NCBI RefSeq assembly: GCF_029872055.1
Contig: NZ_JARXNQ010000002.1
Location: 248,001-312,000 of the forward strand
Source: Sulfurimonas sp. C5
Lineage (GTDB): Bacteria > Campylobacterota > Campylobacteria > Campylobacterales > Sulfurimonadaceae
Reading direction: 5' to 3'
DNA: 64,000 nucleotides
The position numbers and the translations under genes were made by a program. Every line of letters begins with the position of its first letter. Position 1 is the first letter of the stretch. A model generated the notes under the pieces. The model did no database searches. It worked only from the letters and a program-made list of their open reading frames with translations, and was not told where the DNA came from. This document shows positions 56,603-64,000 of the stretch, in pieces.

Positions 56603-58054
56603 ATGTATAAGTATGATGTAATTATCGTCGGTGCAGGTGTGGCAGGACTGTATGCCGCTATGAAGTTACCGAAAGATAAAAAAGTTTTAATCATTAACAA
56701 GCGTGAAACGTTTAAGTGTAATACTTTTTATGCTCAAGGTGGAATTGCATTAGCACGTAACGAAGATGATATCCCCGCACATATACAAGATACCCTTGCA
56801 GCGGGTGATGGTCTTTGTGATGAAGAAGCAGTAAAAGTTTTAAGTGAGCATTCGATTGAAGCAATCGATGATTTGATTAAAAACGGTTTTGAATTTGATA
56901 AAGATGAAGAGGGGCATATTCTTTATACAAAAGAAGCAGCGCACTCTTGTGAAAGAATTGTACATGCAGGAGGAGATGCGACAGGAAGATATCTGCATTT
57001 CTTTTTACTTTCGCAAAATACACATGCAATGCTCAGTGATGCACGTGTGGTCGATCTTTTAATTAAAGATAGCAAATGTTACGGTGTAACAGTTCTTGAT
57101 CACAGACAAACAAAAAATATTTATGCCGATAATGTAATTATAGCAAGCGGTGGTGTGGGTTCACTTTATGAGTATCATACCAATGCTCCATGTATCAGTG
57201 CAGATATGCAAGGATTGTGTGTTATGAAAGGGATCGAGCTTGATCGAATGGAGATGCTTCAGTTTCACCCGACAGTGTTTGTAAACTCTACAAATGCACA
57301 AAAGATGCTTTTAACAGAAGCACTTAGAGGTGAAGGTGCAACAATTACGGATGAAAACGGAAAAAGATTTTTATTTGAGTACGACGAGCGTGGAGAACTG
57401 GCATCGCGTGATATTGTAAGTAAATCGATATATCTTTATAAAAAGAAAACAGGTTTAAATGTTTATCTGAATTTCGATAATTTTACAGAAGAATATTTTG
57501 CTCATAGATTCCCGAATATTTACAAAAATATGCGTGCACTCGGCTTTAAAGTTCCGGAACAAAGAGTACCTATTTCTCCGGCATTTCACTATGCGATTGG
57601 TGGAATCAAAACAGATCTTAACGGAAAAATTCCAAATATAGAGGGACTGTATGCAATCGGTGAAGTGGCTTCAACGAGGGTTCATGGTGCAAACAGACTC
57701 GCTTCAAACTCTTTGCTTGAAGGATTAGTATTTGGACAAAGAGCAGTGGAAGATATTCTAAAAAGAGATAATTTTACTGACAAGATTGTAGAGTTCCCGA
57801 TTGTTGATGAGGTGATGAGCTATAAAGAGGACAAGGCGAAGAAAAATCAGCTTAGAAAAATTATGTGGGAAAATGTCTCGATTATTCGCACAAAAAGAGG
57901 CTTAACAGACGCATTAGAGACAATTAATGCTCTTTTAAAAGAAAAAATTGGTAAACTATTGAAATTTCGTTTATTGACGGCTAGAGAGATCGTGACTTCG
58001 GCCTTAAATAGAACAGAATCGATAGGTGTACACACCATTCAAGAGGAGAACTAA
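56603..58054 (+). CDS. nadB: L-aspartate oxidase
   Basis: FAD enzyme for the first step of NAD synthesis, aspartate to iminoaspartate; in low oxygen it can use fumarate. It has 483 residues, shorter than E. coli NadB (about 540), mainly at the C-terminus. Motifs: VIIVGAGVAGLYAAMKLP, FYAQGGIALARNED, HAGGDATGRYLHFFL, EALRGEGATITDENGKRFL, ELASRDIVSKSI, FHYAIGGIKTDLNG, GEVASTRVHGANRLASNSLL. The start directly follows the lipoprotein stop and the stop directly precedes nhaD. Confidence 0.93.
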   Translation: MYKYDVIIVGAGVAGLYAAMKLPKDKKVLIINKRETFKCNTFYAQGGIALARNEDDIPAHIQDTLAAGDGLCDEEAVKVLSEHSIEAIDDLIKNGFEFDKDEEGHILYTKEAAHSCERIVHAGGDATGRYLHFFLLSQNTHAMLSDARVVDLLIKDSKCYGVTVLDHRQTKNIYADNVIIASGGVGSLYEYHTNAPCISADMQGLCVMKGIELDRMEMLQFHPTVFVNSTNAQKMLLTEALRGEGATITDENGKRFLFEYDERGELASRDIVSKSIYLYKKKTGLNVYLNFDNFTEEYFAHRFPNIYKNMRALGFKVPEQRVPISPAFHYAIGGIKTDLNGKIPNIEGLYAIGEVASTRVHGANRLASNSLLEGLVFGQRAVEDILKRDNFTDKIVEFPIVDEVMSYKEDKAKKNQLRKIMWENVSIIRTKRGLTDALETINALLKEKIGKLLKFRLLTAREIVTSALNRTESIGVHTIQEEN

Positions 58055-59407
58055 ATGGAAAATACTCCAGTAGTTGAAACTGCTGTAAATGCAGTGGCAC
58101 ATGCTGCATCAGACGTTAACTTAGCGACAACATGGGTTGGATGGCTAAGTTTAGTAGCTTTCATTGTAGCATATTACTTTATTGCTGCAGAGGAAAAATA
58201 TAGTGTAAATAAAGCAAAACCGGCACTTTTTGCAGGTACTGTTATGTTTATGCTAGTAGGTATTTATTATGCAATTAACGGTTTGAATCCAGATCCGTTA
58301 CATGATGAACTTGAAACGTTAATACTTGAAATTGCCGAAATCTTTTTCTTCTTATTAGTTGCAATGACGTTTATCGAAACGCTTATCGAACGCGGTGTGT
58401 TTGACCTTATGAAGTATAAACTTGTATCTAAAGGGTATACATATAAAAAGCTGTTCTGGCTTACTGGTCTTTTAGCATTTTTTATCTCTCCGGTTGCAGA
58501 CAACTTAACAACGGCTCTTATCCTTTCAACGGTGCTTTTTACAATTGATAAGAGAAATATCTCTTTCTTAGTACCTGGTGCTATTAATATTGTCGTTGCT
58601 GCAAATGCAGGTGGTGCTTGGTCACCATTTGGGGATATCACAACACTAATGGCTTGGACAGCAGGCAAAGGTGCATTTGTTGATTTCTTATACCTTTTCC
58701 CTGCATCAGTTCTTGGTTGGGCAATTACGGCATACCTACTTTCTATGTCGGTTCCAAAAGGACAACCTGATTTTGATCCGACTACAGAGAAAAAACCAGA
58801 GCTTTTAGACGGTGCTATGGGTACTGTGTATCTTGGTGTTGCAACAATTACAATTGCAGTTCTTGGTCATCAATTTTTCCATTTCCCGGCAATGTGGGGT
58901 ATGATGTTTGGTCTGGCAATTCTTAAAATGTACTCTGTGTTCCTTACAAAGTCTGGGAAAAACGGATTTAATATTTACGTAAATATGCAAAAAGTTGAAA
59001 ATGATACACTTCTTTTCTTCTTCGGTATCCTATCAGCTGTAGGTGCATTACACTTCTTAGGATTCCTAGAGTATATTCATAAGCTATATGAACTTGTCGG
59101 TCCTACAAGTGCAAATATCGGTGTTGGATTTATTTCTGCAATCGTGGATAACGTACCTGTTATGAGCGCAATTTTAAAATCTTCTCCAACTATGGGAATC
59201 GATCAATGGATGCTTGTTACGTTAACAGCAGGTATCGGTGGTAGTTTAATCTCTTTTGGTTCAGCAGCAGGTGTTGGTGTAATGGGAAGACTTCACGGAA
59301 TTTATACATTCGGTGCACATATGAAACATGCTTGGACAATCTTAGTAGGATATATTCTTTCTATGATTATCTGGTATGTTCAATTTGAAATTATGGGTCT
59401 TTATTAA
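58055..59407 (+). CDS. nhaD: Na+/H+ antiporter, NhaD type
   Basis: Membrane protein of 450 residues with about 12 helices, of the NhaD family in the ion transporter superfamily; exports sodium in exchange for protons, fitting a marine or saline habitat. Signatures are FISPVADNLTTALILSTVL, ANAGGAWSPFGDITTLMAW and AIVDNVPVMSAI, the two inverted-repeat loops at the ion site. AAGAGGAG at the end of nadB is its ribosome site. Confidence 0.92.
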   Translation: MENTPVVETAVNAVAHAASDVNLATTWVGWLSLVAFIVAYYFIAAEEKYSVNKAKPALFAGTVMFMLVGIYYAINGLNPDPLHDELETLILEIAEIFFFLLVAMTFIETLIERGVFDLMKYKLVSKGYTYKKLFWLTGLLAFFISPVADNLTTALILSTVLFTIDKRNISFLVPGAINIVVAANAGGAWSPFGDITTLMAWTAGKGAFVDFLYLFPASVLGWAITAYLLSMSVPKGQPDFDPTTEKKPELLDGAMGTVYLGVATITIAVLGHQFFHFPAMWGMMFGLAILKMYSVFLTKSGKNGFNIYVNMQKVENDTLLFFFGILSAVGALHFLGFLEYIHKLYELVGPTSANIGVGFISAIVDNVPVMSAILKSSPTMGIDQWMLVTLTAGIGGSLISFGSAAGVGVMGRLHGIYTFGAHMKHAWTILVGYILSMIIWYVQFEIMGLY

Positions 59408-59408
59408 G

Positions 59409-59477
59409 CCCTTCTCTTCAGCGTATGAAATTTTTTTGTAAGAAAAAGTTCACGGAAGCTGAAAACAGAGAGAAGGG
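59409..59477 (+). terminator. Long-stem structure after nhaD
   Basis: CCCTTCTCT (59409-59417) pairs with AGAGAAGGG (59469-59477), and TCAGC (59418-59422) with GCTGA (59458-59462), leaving a six-base bulge on the 3' side and a 35-base A/T-rich loop. A second small hairpin AGGGT/ACCCT and pyrimidine-rich DNA follow. It could end the lipoprotein-nadB-nhaD transcript, though the loop is unusually long. Confidence 0.45.
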
Positions 59478-59535
59478 TTCTTATTGACCCTTTGCTCTTC
59501 TTACTTCTTTTCACTCATCAAATCTTAATCTTTTT

Positions 59536-59541
59536 TATAGT
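59536..59541 (+). promoter_or_regulatory. -10 box for guaA
   Basis: TATAGT after a run of T residues, 37 bases before the ATG. AAAAGG serves as ribosome site. Confidence 0.5.
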
Positions 59542-59577
59542 ATCCTTTCACAACTAATTATCCCAAAAGGCATTTTA

Positions 59578-61128
59578 ATGACAAATGTTAGCATTATCGT
59601 TTTAGATTTCGGCTCTCAGTATACGCAGCTTATTGCTCGCCGTCTTCGCGAAGATCAAATTTATTGTGAAATCCTTCCTTATCATACAAAAGTAGAAGAG
59701 ATAAAAGCTAAAAATCCAAAAGGTGTTATCCTTTCAGGTGGTCCATCTTCAGTATATAACAAAGATGCATATGAAGTAGACCAAGGTGTTTATGAGATGG
59801 GTATCCCTGTTCTTGGTATCTGTTATGGTATGCAAAGAATTGCTGTAGACTTTGGTGGAAGTGTAATCCGTTCATCTCATCATGAGTATGGAAAAGCAGA
59901 ATTAAATATTAATAACTACGAAACAAAAGCATCAAAATTATTTGCTGATTGTGACAATGACCGTATTGTATGGATGTCTCACTCAGATAGAGTAGATCAA
60001 ATTCCAGAAGGTTTTGAAGTAATTGCAACATCTGCAAACTCTCCTTATGCTGCTATTGCAAATGAAGACAGAAATGTATATGCAATGCAATTCCATCCAG
60101 AAGTACAACACTCGGAAGAGGGTTATTTAATGCTTCGTAACTTTGCAAAAAATATTTGTGGAGTGGATGAAAAATGGAAAATGGAACACTTCTTAAAAGA
60201 GCAAATCAGAATCATAAAAGAAAAAGTTGGTGATGGTAAAGTTCTTTGTGGTTTAAGTGGAGGAGTTGATAGCTCTGTAGTTGCTGCAATGCTATATGAA
60301 GCGATTGGTGATCAACTAATCCCTGTATTCGTTGACAATGGACTTCTTCGTAAAGGTGAACGTGAACAAGTTGAGCAGATCTTCAAAGTAAACTTGAAAG
60401 CTCCTTTAGTTGTTGCAGATGCAGCTGATCTATTTTTAGGTCGTCTTGCAGGTATCTCTGATCCTGAACAAAAACGTAAAATTATCGGACACACTTTCAT
60501 CGAAGTGTTTGAGCAAGAAGCTAAAAAACACGATGGTATTAAATTCCTTGCTCAAGGAACATTATATCCGGATGTTATTGAATCAATTTCTGTAAACGGT
60601 CCGTCTGAAGTTATTAAATCTCACCACAATGTTGGTGGTCTTCCAGATTGGATGGATTTCGAGTTAATCGAGCCTTTACGTGAATTATTTAAAGATGAAG
60701 TTCGTAAAATCGGTTTAGAGCTTGGTCTGCCGGAATCTATGATTAATCGTCATCCATTTCCTGGTCCGGGACTTGCAATCAGAATCATGGGTGATGTAAA
60801 TCAAGCTGATCTTGATTTATTACGTGAAGCTGATGTAATTATGTTAGATGAGCTTAAAGCAAGTGGTTATTACACAAGAACATGGCAAGCATTTACGGTT
60901 CTTTTAAATGTTAAATCTGTTGGTGTTATGGGTGATAACAGAACATATGATAATACAGTGTGTGTACGTGTTGTTGAAGCAGTTGACGGAATGACTGCAA
61001 CGTTTGCTCATTTACCGCATGATCTTTTAGAGAGAATCTCTAGAAGAATTATCAATGAAGTTGATGGTATTAACCGTGTAGTTTATGATATTTCATCTAA
61101 ACCACCGGCAACAATCGAGTGGGAGTAA
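59578..61128 (+). CDS. guaA: GMP synthase (glutamine-hydrolysing)
   Basis: Converts XMP to GMP (516 residues). The N-terminal class I glutaminase has the nucleophile in GICYGMQ and His/Glu in [12 protein letters not shown]. The ATP pyrophosphatase domain has LSGGVDSSV near residue 230, and the dimerisation domain ends with [11 protein letters not shown]. All catalytic motifs are present. hemD follows after 16 bases. Confidence 0.97.
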   Translation: MTNVSIIVLDFGSQYTQLIARRLREDQIYCEILPYHTKVEEIKAKNPKGVILSGGPSSVYNKDAYEVDQGVYEMGIPVLGICYGMQRIAVDFGGSVIRSSHHEYGKAELNINNYETKASKLFADCDNDRIVWMSHSDRVDQIPEGFEVIATSANSPYAAIANEDRNVYAMQFHPEVQHSEEGYLMLRNFAKNICGVDEKWKMEHFLKEQIRIIKEKVGDGKVLCGLSGGVDSSVVAAMLYEAIGDQLIPVFVDNGLLRKGEREQVEQIFKVNLKAPLVVADAADLFLGRLAGISDPEQKRKIIGHTFIEVFEQEAKKHDGIKFLAQGTLYPDVIESISVNGPSEVIKSHHNVGGLPDWMDFELIEPLRELFKDEVRKIGLELGLPESMINRHPFPGPGLAIRIMGDVNQADLDLLREADVIMLDELKASGYYTRTWQAFTVLLNVKSVGVMGDNRTYDNTVCVRVVEAVDGMTATFAHLPHDLLERISRRIINEVDGINRVVYDISSKPPATIEWE

Positions 61129-61142
61129 GCCATAGGCTTCTC
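61123..61142 (+). other. Hairpin covering the guaA stop just before hemD
   Basis: GAG-T-AAGCC pairs with GGCTT-CTC around an ATA loop (eight pairs, one bulge), and GG before it can extend the stem. It contains the guaA stop codon and ends two bases before the hemD ATG, leaving hemD without a free ribosome site. Confidence 0.45.
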
Positions 61143-61144
61143 TC

Positions 61145-61780
61145 ATGTCAAAAAAAATTTATCTTTTCTCTACAACTTCACATCCAGAAACAAAACATAT
61201 TAACTCTTTAGATACAAAATTTTTTACTCCTGAAATTGATTTTTCACTATACGATTCTTTGATCATTACTTCCAAACAGGTTATTCGTGCTTTGGAACAG
61301 TACGAAAAAGAAAAATACATAAATAAAGCTGCATTATGTGTATCTATGCAAACGGCAAAAAGTTTTGAAAATATAGGTGGAACCGTGTTAAAAACAGGTT
61401 CTGGGTATGGAGAGAATTTAGGAAATTTAATTACTAAATTTCCGAAAGAGATGAAATGGTTGTATTTAAGAGCAAAAAACATAGCATCCGATTTTGTAAC
61501 TCAAACCAAAGAGCTTGGATATGACATTGATGAAGTGATTGTATATGAAACTTTTTGCTCTAAAAGCATTTTAAAGACTGAAGTAGAGAATGATGCCGTG
61601 CTTATATTTACTTCACCTTCAAGCGTTGAGTGTTTTTTGAAAAATAATAAGATAAAAGATACACAAAAGATTGTTGTAATAGGGAAAACGACAGCTAAAG
61701 CTTTGCCAAAAAATAGCAACTTTGTGATCTCCGCTGAAACAACAATTGATTCGTGTGTGAAAATAGCAAAAACGCTTTGA
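61145..61780 (+). CDS. hemD: Uroporphyrinogen-III synthase
   Basis: Cyclises hydroxymethylbilane to uroporphyrinogen III for haem, sirohaem and B12 (211 residues). The family is poorly conserved; visible hallmarks are IYLFSTTSHP at the N-terminus, DSLIITSKQVIRAL, the middle WLYLRAKNIASDF, VIVYETFCSKS, and LIFTSPSSVECFLKNN followed by VVIGKTTAKAL. It lies directly downstream of guaA. No other haem gene is near. Confidence 0.85.
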   Translation: MSKKIYLFSTTSHPETKHINSLDTKFFTPEIDFSLYDSLIITSKQVIRALEQYEKEKYINKAALCVSMQTAKSFENIGGTVLKTGSGYGENLGNLITKFPKEMKWLYLRAKNIASDFVTQTKELGYDIDEVIVYETFCSKSILKTEVENDAVLIFTSPSSVECFLKNNKIKDTQKIVVIGKTTAKALPKNSNFVISAETTIDSCVKIAKTL

Positions 61781-61808
61781 TTTCAAAGAAAAATCAACTA
61801 ATATCTAG

Positions 61809-61814
61809 TATAAT
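61809..61814 (+). promoter_or_regulatory. -10 box for the structured RNA gene
   Basis: TATAAT, placed so that transcription would start at about 61821-61823, exactly where the closing stem of the RNA begins. Confidence 0.6.
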
Positions 61815-61821
61815 ATTATAA

Positions 61822-62025
61822 ATAGTCTGGATGGCTCGTGCCAGCACATATATGAGGGTTCTACATATTCATATTGTGAACCTGGTAGATTCGTTGTGTG
61901 CCGGTGGTTTCGTTTGAAGTGCGTTAATTCGACTGAGAAATTGCCGCCTAAAATGGGTCTCCCTTCACACAATTTCGGCTTTCTAGAACCAAAGCCATTA
62001 GTGTGACGGCCATTTGGGCTACAAT
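61822..62025 (+). ncRNA. ssrS: Structured RNA upstream of purD, probable 6S RNA
   Basis: A non-coding element of about 200 bases that fills the 312-base gap between hemD and purD. The ends pair: TAGTCTGGATGGC (61823-61835) with GCCATTTGGGCTA (62009-62021), 13 pairs including G-U. Inside are several stems: GGTTC/GAACC on the 5' side, TTGTGTG/CACACAA, GGTGGTTTC/GAAATTGCC, and a hairpin GGCTTT/AAAGCC (loop of eight) on the 3' side. Length, long closed rod form, 3'-side hairpin and the -10 box at the right distance fit 6S RNA, the RNA polymerase inhibitor. I recall the epsilonproteobacterial 6S gene lying next to purD, which supports the call. SRP RNA and tmRNA hallmarks are absent. Confidence 0.6.
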
Positions 62026-62092
62026 AATTTTAGAAAAAAAATCTACTTAGTTTATCGTGGTAAATTAATTATATTTTTTAGTGGAGAAGTGA

Positions 62093-63361
62093 ATGAAAAT
62101 TTTAATTTTAGGTTCTGGCGGTCGTGAATATTCTATCGGTTTGGCAATTGCAAATGAAAATGCCGGACATGAACTCTTTTTTCAGCCTGGAAACGGTGCA
62201 ACAGATAATCTTGGTACAAATATTAATATTAAAGATTATAATGAATTAGCTGAGTGGGCAAAAGAGAATGAGATAGAACTAACAATTGTAGGACCTGAAG
62301 CTCCACTAGTTGATGGTGTTGTAGATATTTTCAAGGCAAACGGTTTAACAATTTTCGGACCAAGTAAAGAAGCAGCACAGCTAGAAGGTTCAAAAGTTTA
62401 TATGAAAAACTTTTTGGCAAAATATAACATTCCAACTGCTCGTTATATAGAGAGTGATTCTATTGAAGAACTTTATAAATTTACAGACACTTTAAGTACA
62501 CCTATAGTTGTGAAAGCTGATGGGCTTTGCGGTGGTAAAGGTGTTATCATTGCTCAGTCTCATGATGAAGCTAAGAAAACTATCGGTGAGATGTTAAGTG
62601 GAAAAGCGTTTGGCGATGCCGGTAAAAAAGTTATTGTTGAAGAGTTCTTGGACGGGTATGAGCTTTCAATGTTCGCAATTTGTGATGGGGATGATTACAT
62701 TCTGCTTCAAGCGGCACAGGACCATAAACGTGTAGGGGATGGTGACACAGGTCCTAACACAGGCGGTATGGGTGCATATGCTCCAACTCCACTTGTTGAT
62801 GAAACACTTTACCAAAAAGTAAAAGACAGAATTATTCGTCCAACACTAGATGGGATGAAAGAAGAGGGTGCTCCGTTTGAGGGTGTACTTTTTATCGGTA
62901 TCATGGTTGTAAACGGTGAACCTATTACATTGGAATTTAACGTACGTTTTGGAGATCCGGAATGTGAGATTTTAATGCCTCTTATGAAATCAAGTGTAAG
63001 TGATATGTTCTATAAAGCGGCAACAAATAGACTTAATGAGATCGAAGTAGAGTTCTCAAAACAATATGCTGTAGGTATTGTTATGGCAAGTGAAAACTAT
63101 CCATACGGTGATTCTAAGCCTGCAGAGATTATTTTAGATGATGTGCACCATGAAGAGATTGAAAAGTACACACATATCTCTTTCGCAGGAGTATCTAAAG
63201 AAGATGATGGTAAACTTTATGCAACAGGTGGAAGAGTTTTACTTTGTATCGGTTTAGGTGATACAATTAAAGAAGCACGTGACAGAGCATATTTAAGATG
63301 TGGTCAAGTGCATTTTGCCGGGAAAAAATTTAGAACAGATATTGCATATCAAGCTTTATAG
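62093..63361 (+). CDS. purD: Phosphoribosylamine--glycine ligase
   Basis: ATP-grasp enzyme for the second step of purine synthesis (422 residues). Signatures are ILILGSGGREYSIGLAIANE at the N-terminus, VGPEAPLVDGVVD, FGPSKEAAQLEGSK, VVKADGLCGGKGVIIA (ATP-grasp loop), the family motif RFGDPECEILMPLM and the C-terminal TGGRVLLCIGLGDTIKEA. GTGGAGAAG precedes the ATG. It may be partly transcribed through from the RNA gene upstream. Confidence 0.97.
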   Translation: MKILILGSGGREYSIGLAIANENAGHELFFQPGNGATDNLGTNINIKDYNELAEWAKENEIELTIVGPEAPLVDGVVDIFKANGLTIFGPSKEAAQLEGSKVYMKNFLAKYNIPTARYIESDSIEELYKFTDTLSTPIVVKADGLCGGKGVIIAQSHDEAKKTIGEMLSGKAFGDAGKKVIVEEFLDGYELSMFAICDGDDYILLQAAQDHKRVGDGDTGPNTGGMGAYAPTPLVDETLYQKVKDRIIRPTLDGMKEEGAPFEGVLFIGIMVVNGEPITLEFNVRFGDPECEILMPLMKSSVSDMFYKAATNRLNEIEVEFSKQYAVGIVMASENYPYGDSKPAEIILDDVHHEEIEKYTHISFAGVSKEDDGKLYATGGRVLLCIGLGDTIKEARDRAYLRCGQVHFAGKKFRTDIAYQAL

Positions 63362-63369
63362 GAAACATT

Positions 63370-63819
63370 TTGAACGAAGAGATTGAGAGTATATTGCATC
63401 GAGAAGGCTTTACATTGGCCGATACAAAAAAAAGAGCGATGGCTTTTTTTATAGATGAGATGTTACTCTCATTTTTACTTATTCTTGCATTGTATGATAA
63501 TTTTAGCAGTGCTGCAAACATTGAAGAGTGGATTAACGTTACAAACCAATTTGTCTTAGAATATATGATGATGAAGATTGTGTACCAAGCTTTTTTTGTA
63601 ATGCAGTACGGTGCAACAATCGGTAAATTAGTGATGAAAATTAAAGTAATTGAAATAAGAACTTTAGATAATCCTAATGTTTTAAGTTCACTCAATCGTG
63701 CTATTTTTAGAGTTATTAGTGAAATGTTTTTATATCTTGGATTTTTGTGGGGTATTATGGATCCAGCTCGACAAACTTGGCATGATAAAACTGCAAGAAC
63801 TTTGGTTATAGATGCTTAA
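63370..63819 (+). CDS. RDD-family membrane protein
   Basis: A 149-residue membrane protein of the RDD family, with a TTG start five bases after AGGAA. It has the Arg-Asp type opening TKKRAMAFFIDEMLL, then helices at about 28-50, 67-90 and 110-135, with the typical GATIGKLVMKIKVI and WHDKTARTLVI at the end. The function of this group is not well defined. It lies between purD and lptD and overlaps the latter by eight bases. Confidence 0.85.
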   Translation: MNEEIESILHREGFTLADTKKRAMAFFIDEMLLSFLLILALYDNFSSAANIEEWINVTNQFVLEYMMMKIVYQAFFVMQYGATIGKLVMKIKVIEIRTLDNPNVLSSLNRAIFRVISEMFLYLGFLWGIMDPARQTWHDKTARTLVIDA

Positions 63820-64000
63820 AACTCTTTTACTTTTTTTATCTCTTAGTATTTATGTTATGGCTGCTTCTTCCAAGGTGGAAGTGTATGCATCTCAAATGGA
63901 TAGTAACGGTAGTATTGTTTATGCCAATGAAGGTGTAACCGTTGTCTACCAAGATTACTTTTTAACTGCTAATAATGCAAAATATAACAGAGAAACTTCA
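63812..64000 (+). CDS. lptD: LPS-assembly protein LptD, N-terminal fragment (cut by window end)
   Basis: The first 63 codons of an exported protein. The signal peptide MLKTLLLFLSLSIYVMA is followed by KVEVYASQMDSNGSIVYANE and GVTVVYQDYFLTANNAKYNR, the opening of the OstA/LptD jellyroll domain that receives lipopolysaccharide from LptA. The barrel part lies outside the window. The start overlaps the RDD gene in another frame. LptA or another OstA-domain protein would begin alike; the position after purD and an RDD gene favours LptD. Confidence 0.7.
   Translation, partial: MLKTLLLFLSLSIYVMAASSKVEVYASQMDSNGSIVYANEGVTVVYQDYFLTANNAKYNRETS

Noticed and set aside
58267-58668. 133-codon minus-strand frame inside nhaD
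   Set aside because: Antisense to conserved NhaD motifs; low-complexity shadow.
61822-62025. SRP RNA (ffs) or tmRNA (ssrA) as identity of the structured RNA
   Set aside because: The GGAAGG/AGCA apical loop of SRP RNA is absent. The length of about 200 bases, with no tRNA-like end or tag frame, argues against tmRNA.
1-64000. CRISPR array, insertion sequence, prophage or tRNA genes
   Set aside because: No regularly spaced direct repeats, transposase or integrase motifs, or cloverleaf sequences were noticed on either strand.

Overview
The window looks like a chromosomal segment of a Campylobacterota (epsilonproteobacterial) bacterium, most like Sulfurimonas and its relatives. The evidence is the low GC content, the short T-rich promoters with TATAAT-type -10 boxes, and several neighbourhoods I recall from this phylum: a complex I operon without ordinary nuoE/nuoF, cheZ next to a U32 peptidase-family gene, bamD next to lon, and purD followed by an RDD gene and lptD. 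The species call rests on gene content only. No tRNA, 16S/23S rRNA, insertion sequence, prophage or CRISPR array was seen, and the segment reads as core chromosome.

Layout. 1-4343: tail of a three-gene envelope operon (RND/MMPL exporter, LolA-like periplasmic protein, outer-membrane barrel). 4344-4602: leader region with a 12-bp inverted repeat. 4603-22065: a complete 14-gene nuo operon (nuoA B C D, a 75-aa NuoE-position protein, a NuoF-tail/GltD-like fusion flavoprotein, two tandem nuoG genes, nuoH I J K L M N), followed by a periplasmic TPR protein. 24454-27050 (minus): trxA, a membrane-anchored thioredoxin-fold protein, trxB and dapB. 27302-27745: truncated haemoglobin behind a perfect FNR-type box. 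27742-33184: PHP phosphatase (minus), cheZ and trhP-like (plus), and a GAF-PAS-PAS-GGDEF-EAL protein (minus). 33322-38787 (plus): purE, a DUF3972-like protein, a DUF89 protein, an outer-membrane protein, glyQ and recG. 38784-45061 (minus): hpf, then a four-gene MSHA-like minor pilin/adhesin operon. 45266-48436 (plus): bamD and lon. 48457-54142 (minus): a PAS / double-Hpt / NIT-domain hybrid kinase / receiver phosphorelay operon. 54214-56452 (minus): uvrC and a DciA-like gene. 56453-64000 (plus): a small lipoprotein, nadB, nhaD, guaA, hemD, a structured RNA (probable 6S RNA), purD, an RDD protein and the start of lptD.

How it fits together. The nuo operon encodes the quinone-reducing, proton-pumping core of complex I, but its electron-input module is rebuilt. 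The NADH/FMN part of NuoF is absent. In its place a NuoF C-terminal-like stretch, lacking one of the usual cluster cysteines, is fused to a glutamate-synthase-small-subunit-like FAD/pyridine-nucleotide domain, and NuoG is present twice. This is the strongest candidate for an unusual system here. The signalling genes (NIT-domain kinase relay, Aer-type PAS, CheZ, GGDEF-EAL) point to a motile bacterium that senses redox state and probably nitrogen oxides. The globin under an FNR-type site and the thioredoxin cluster fit a microaerobic or denitrifying life with nitrosative and oxidative stress. The minor pilin operon with a 1248-aa surface protein suggests an MSHA-like adhesive pilus.

Limits: names come from motif recognition by eye, without database search. 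Promoters and RNA folds were judged manually.
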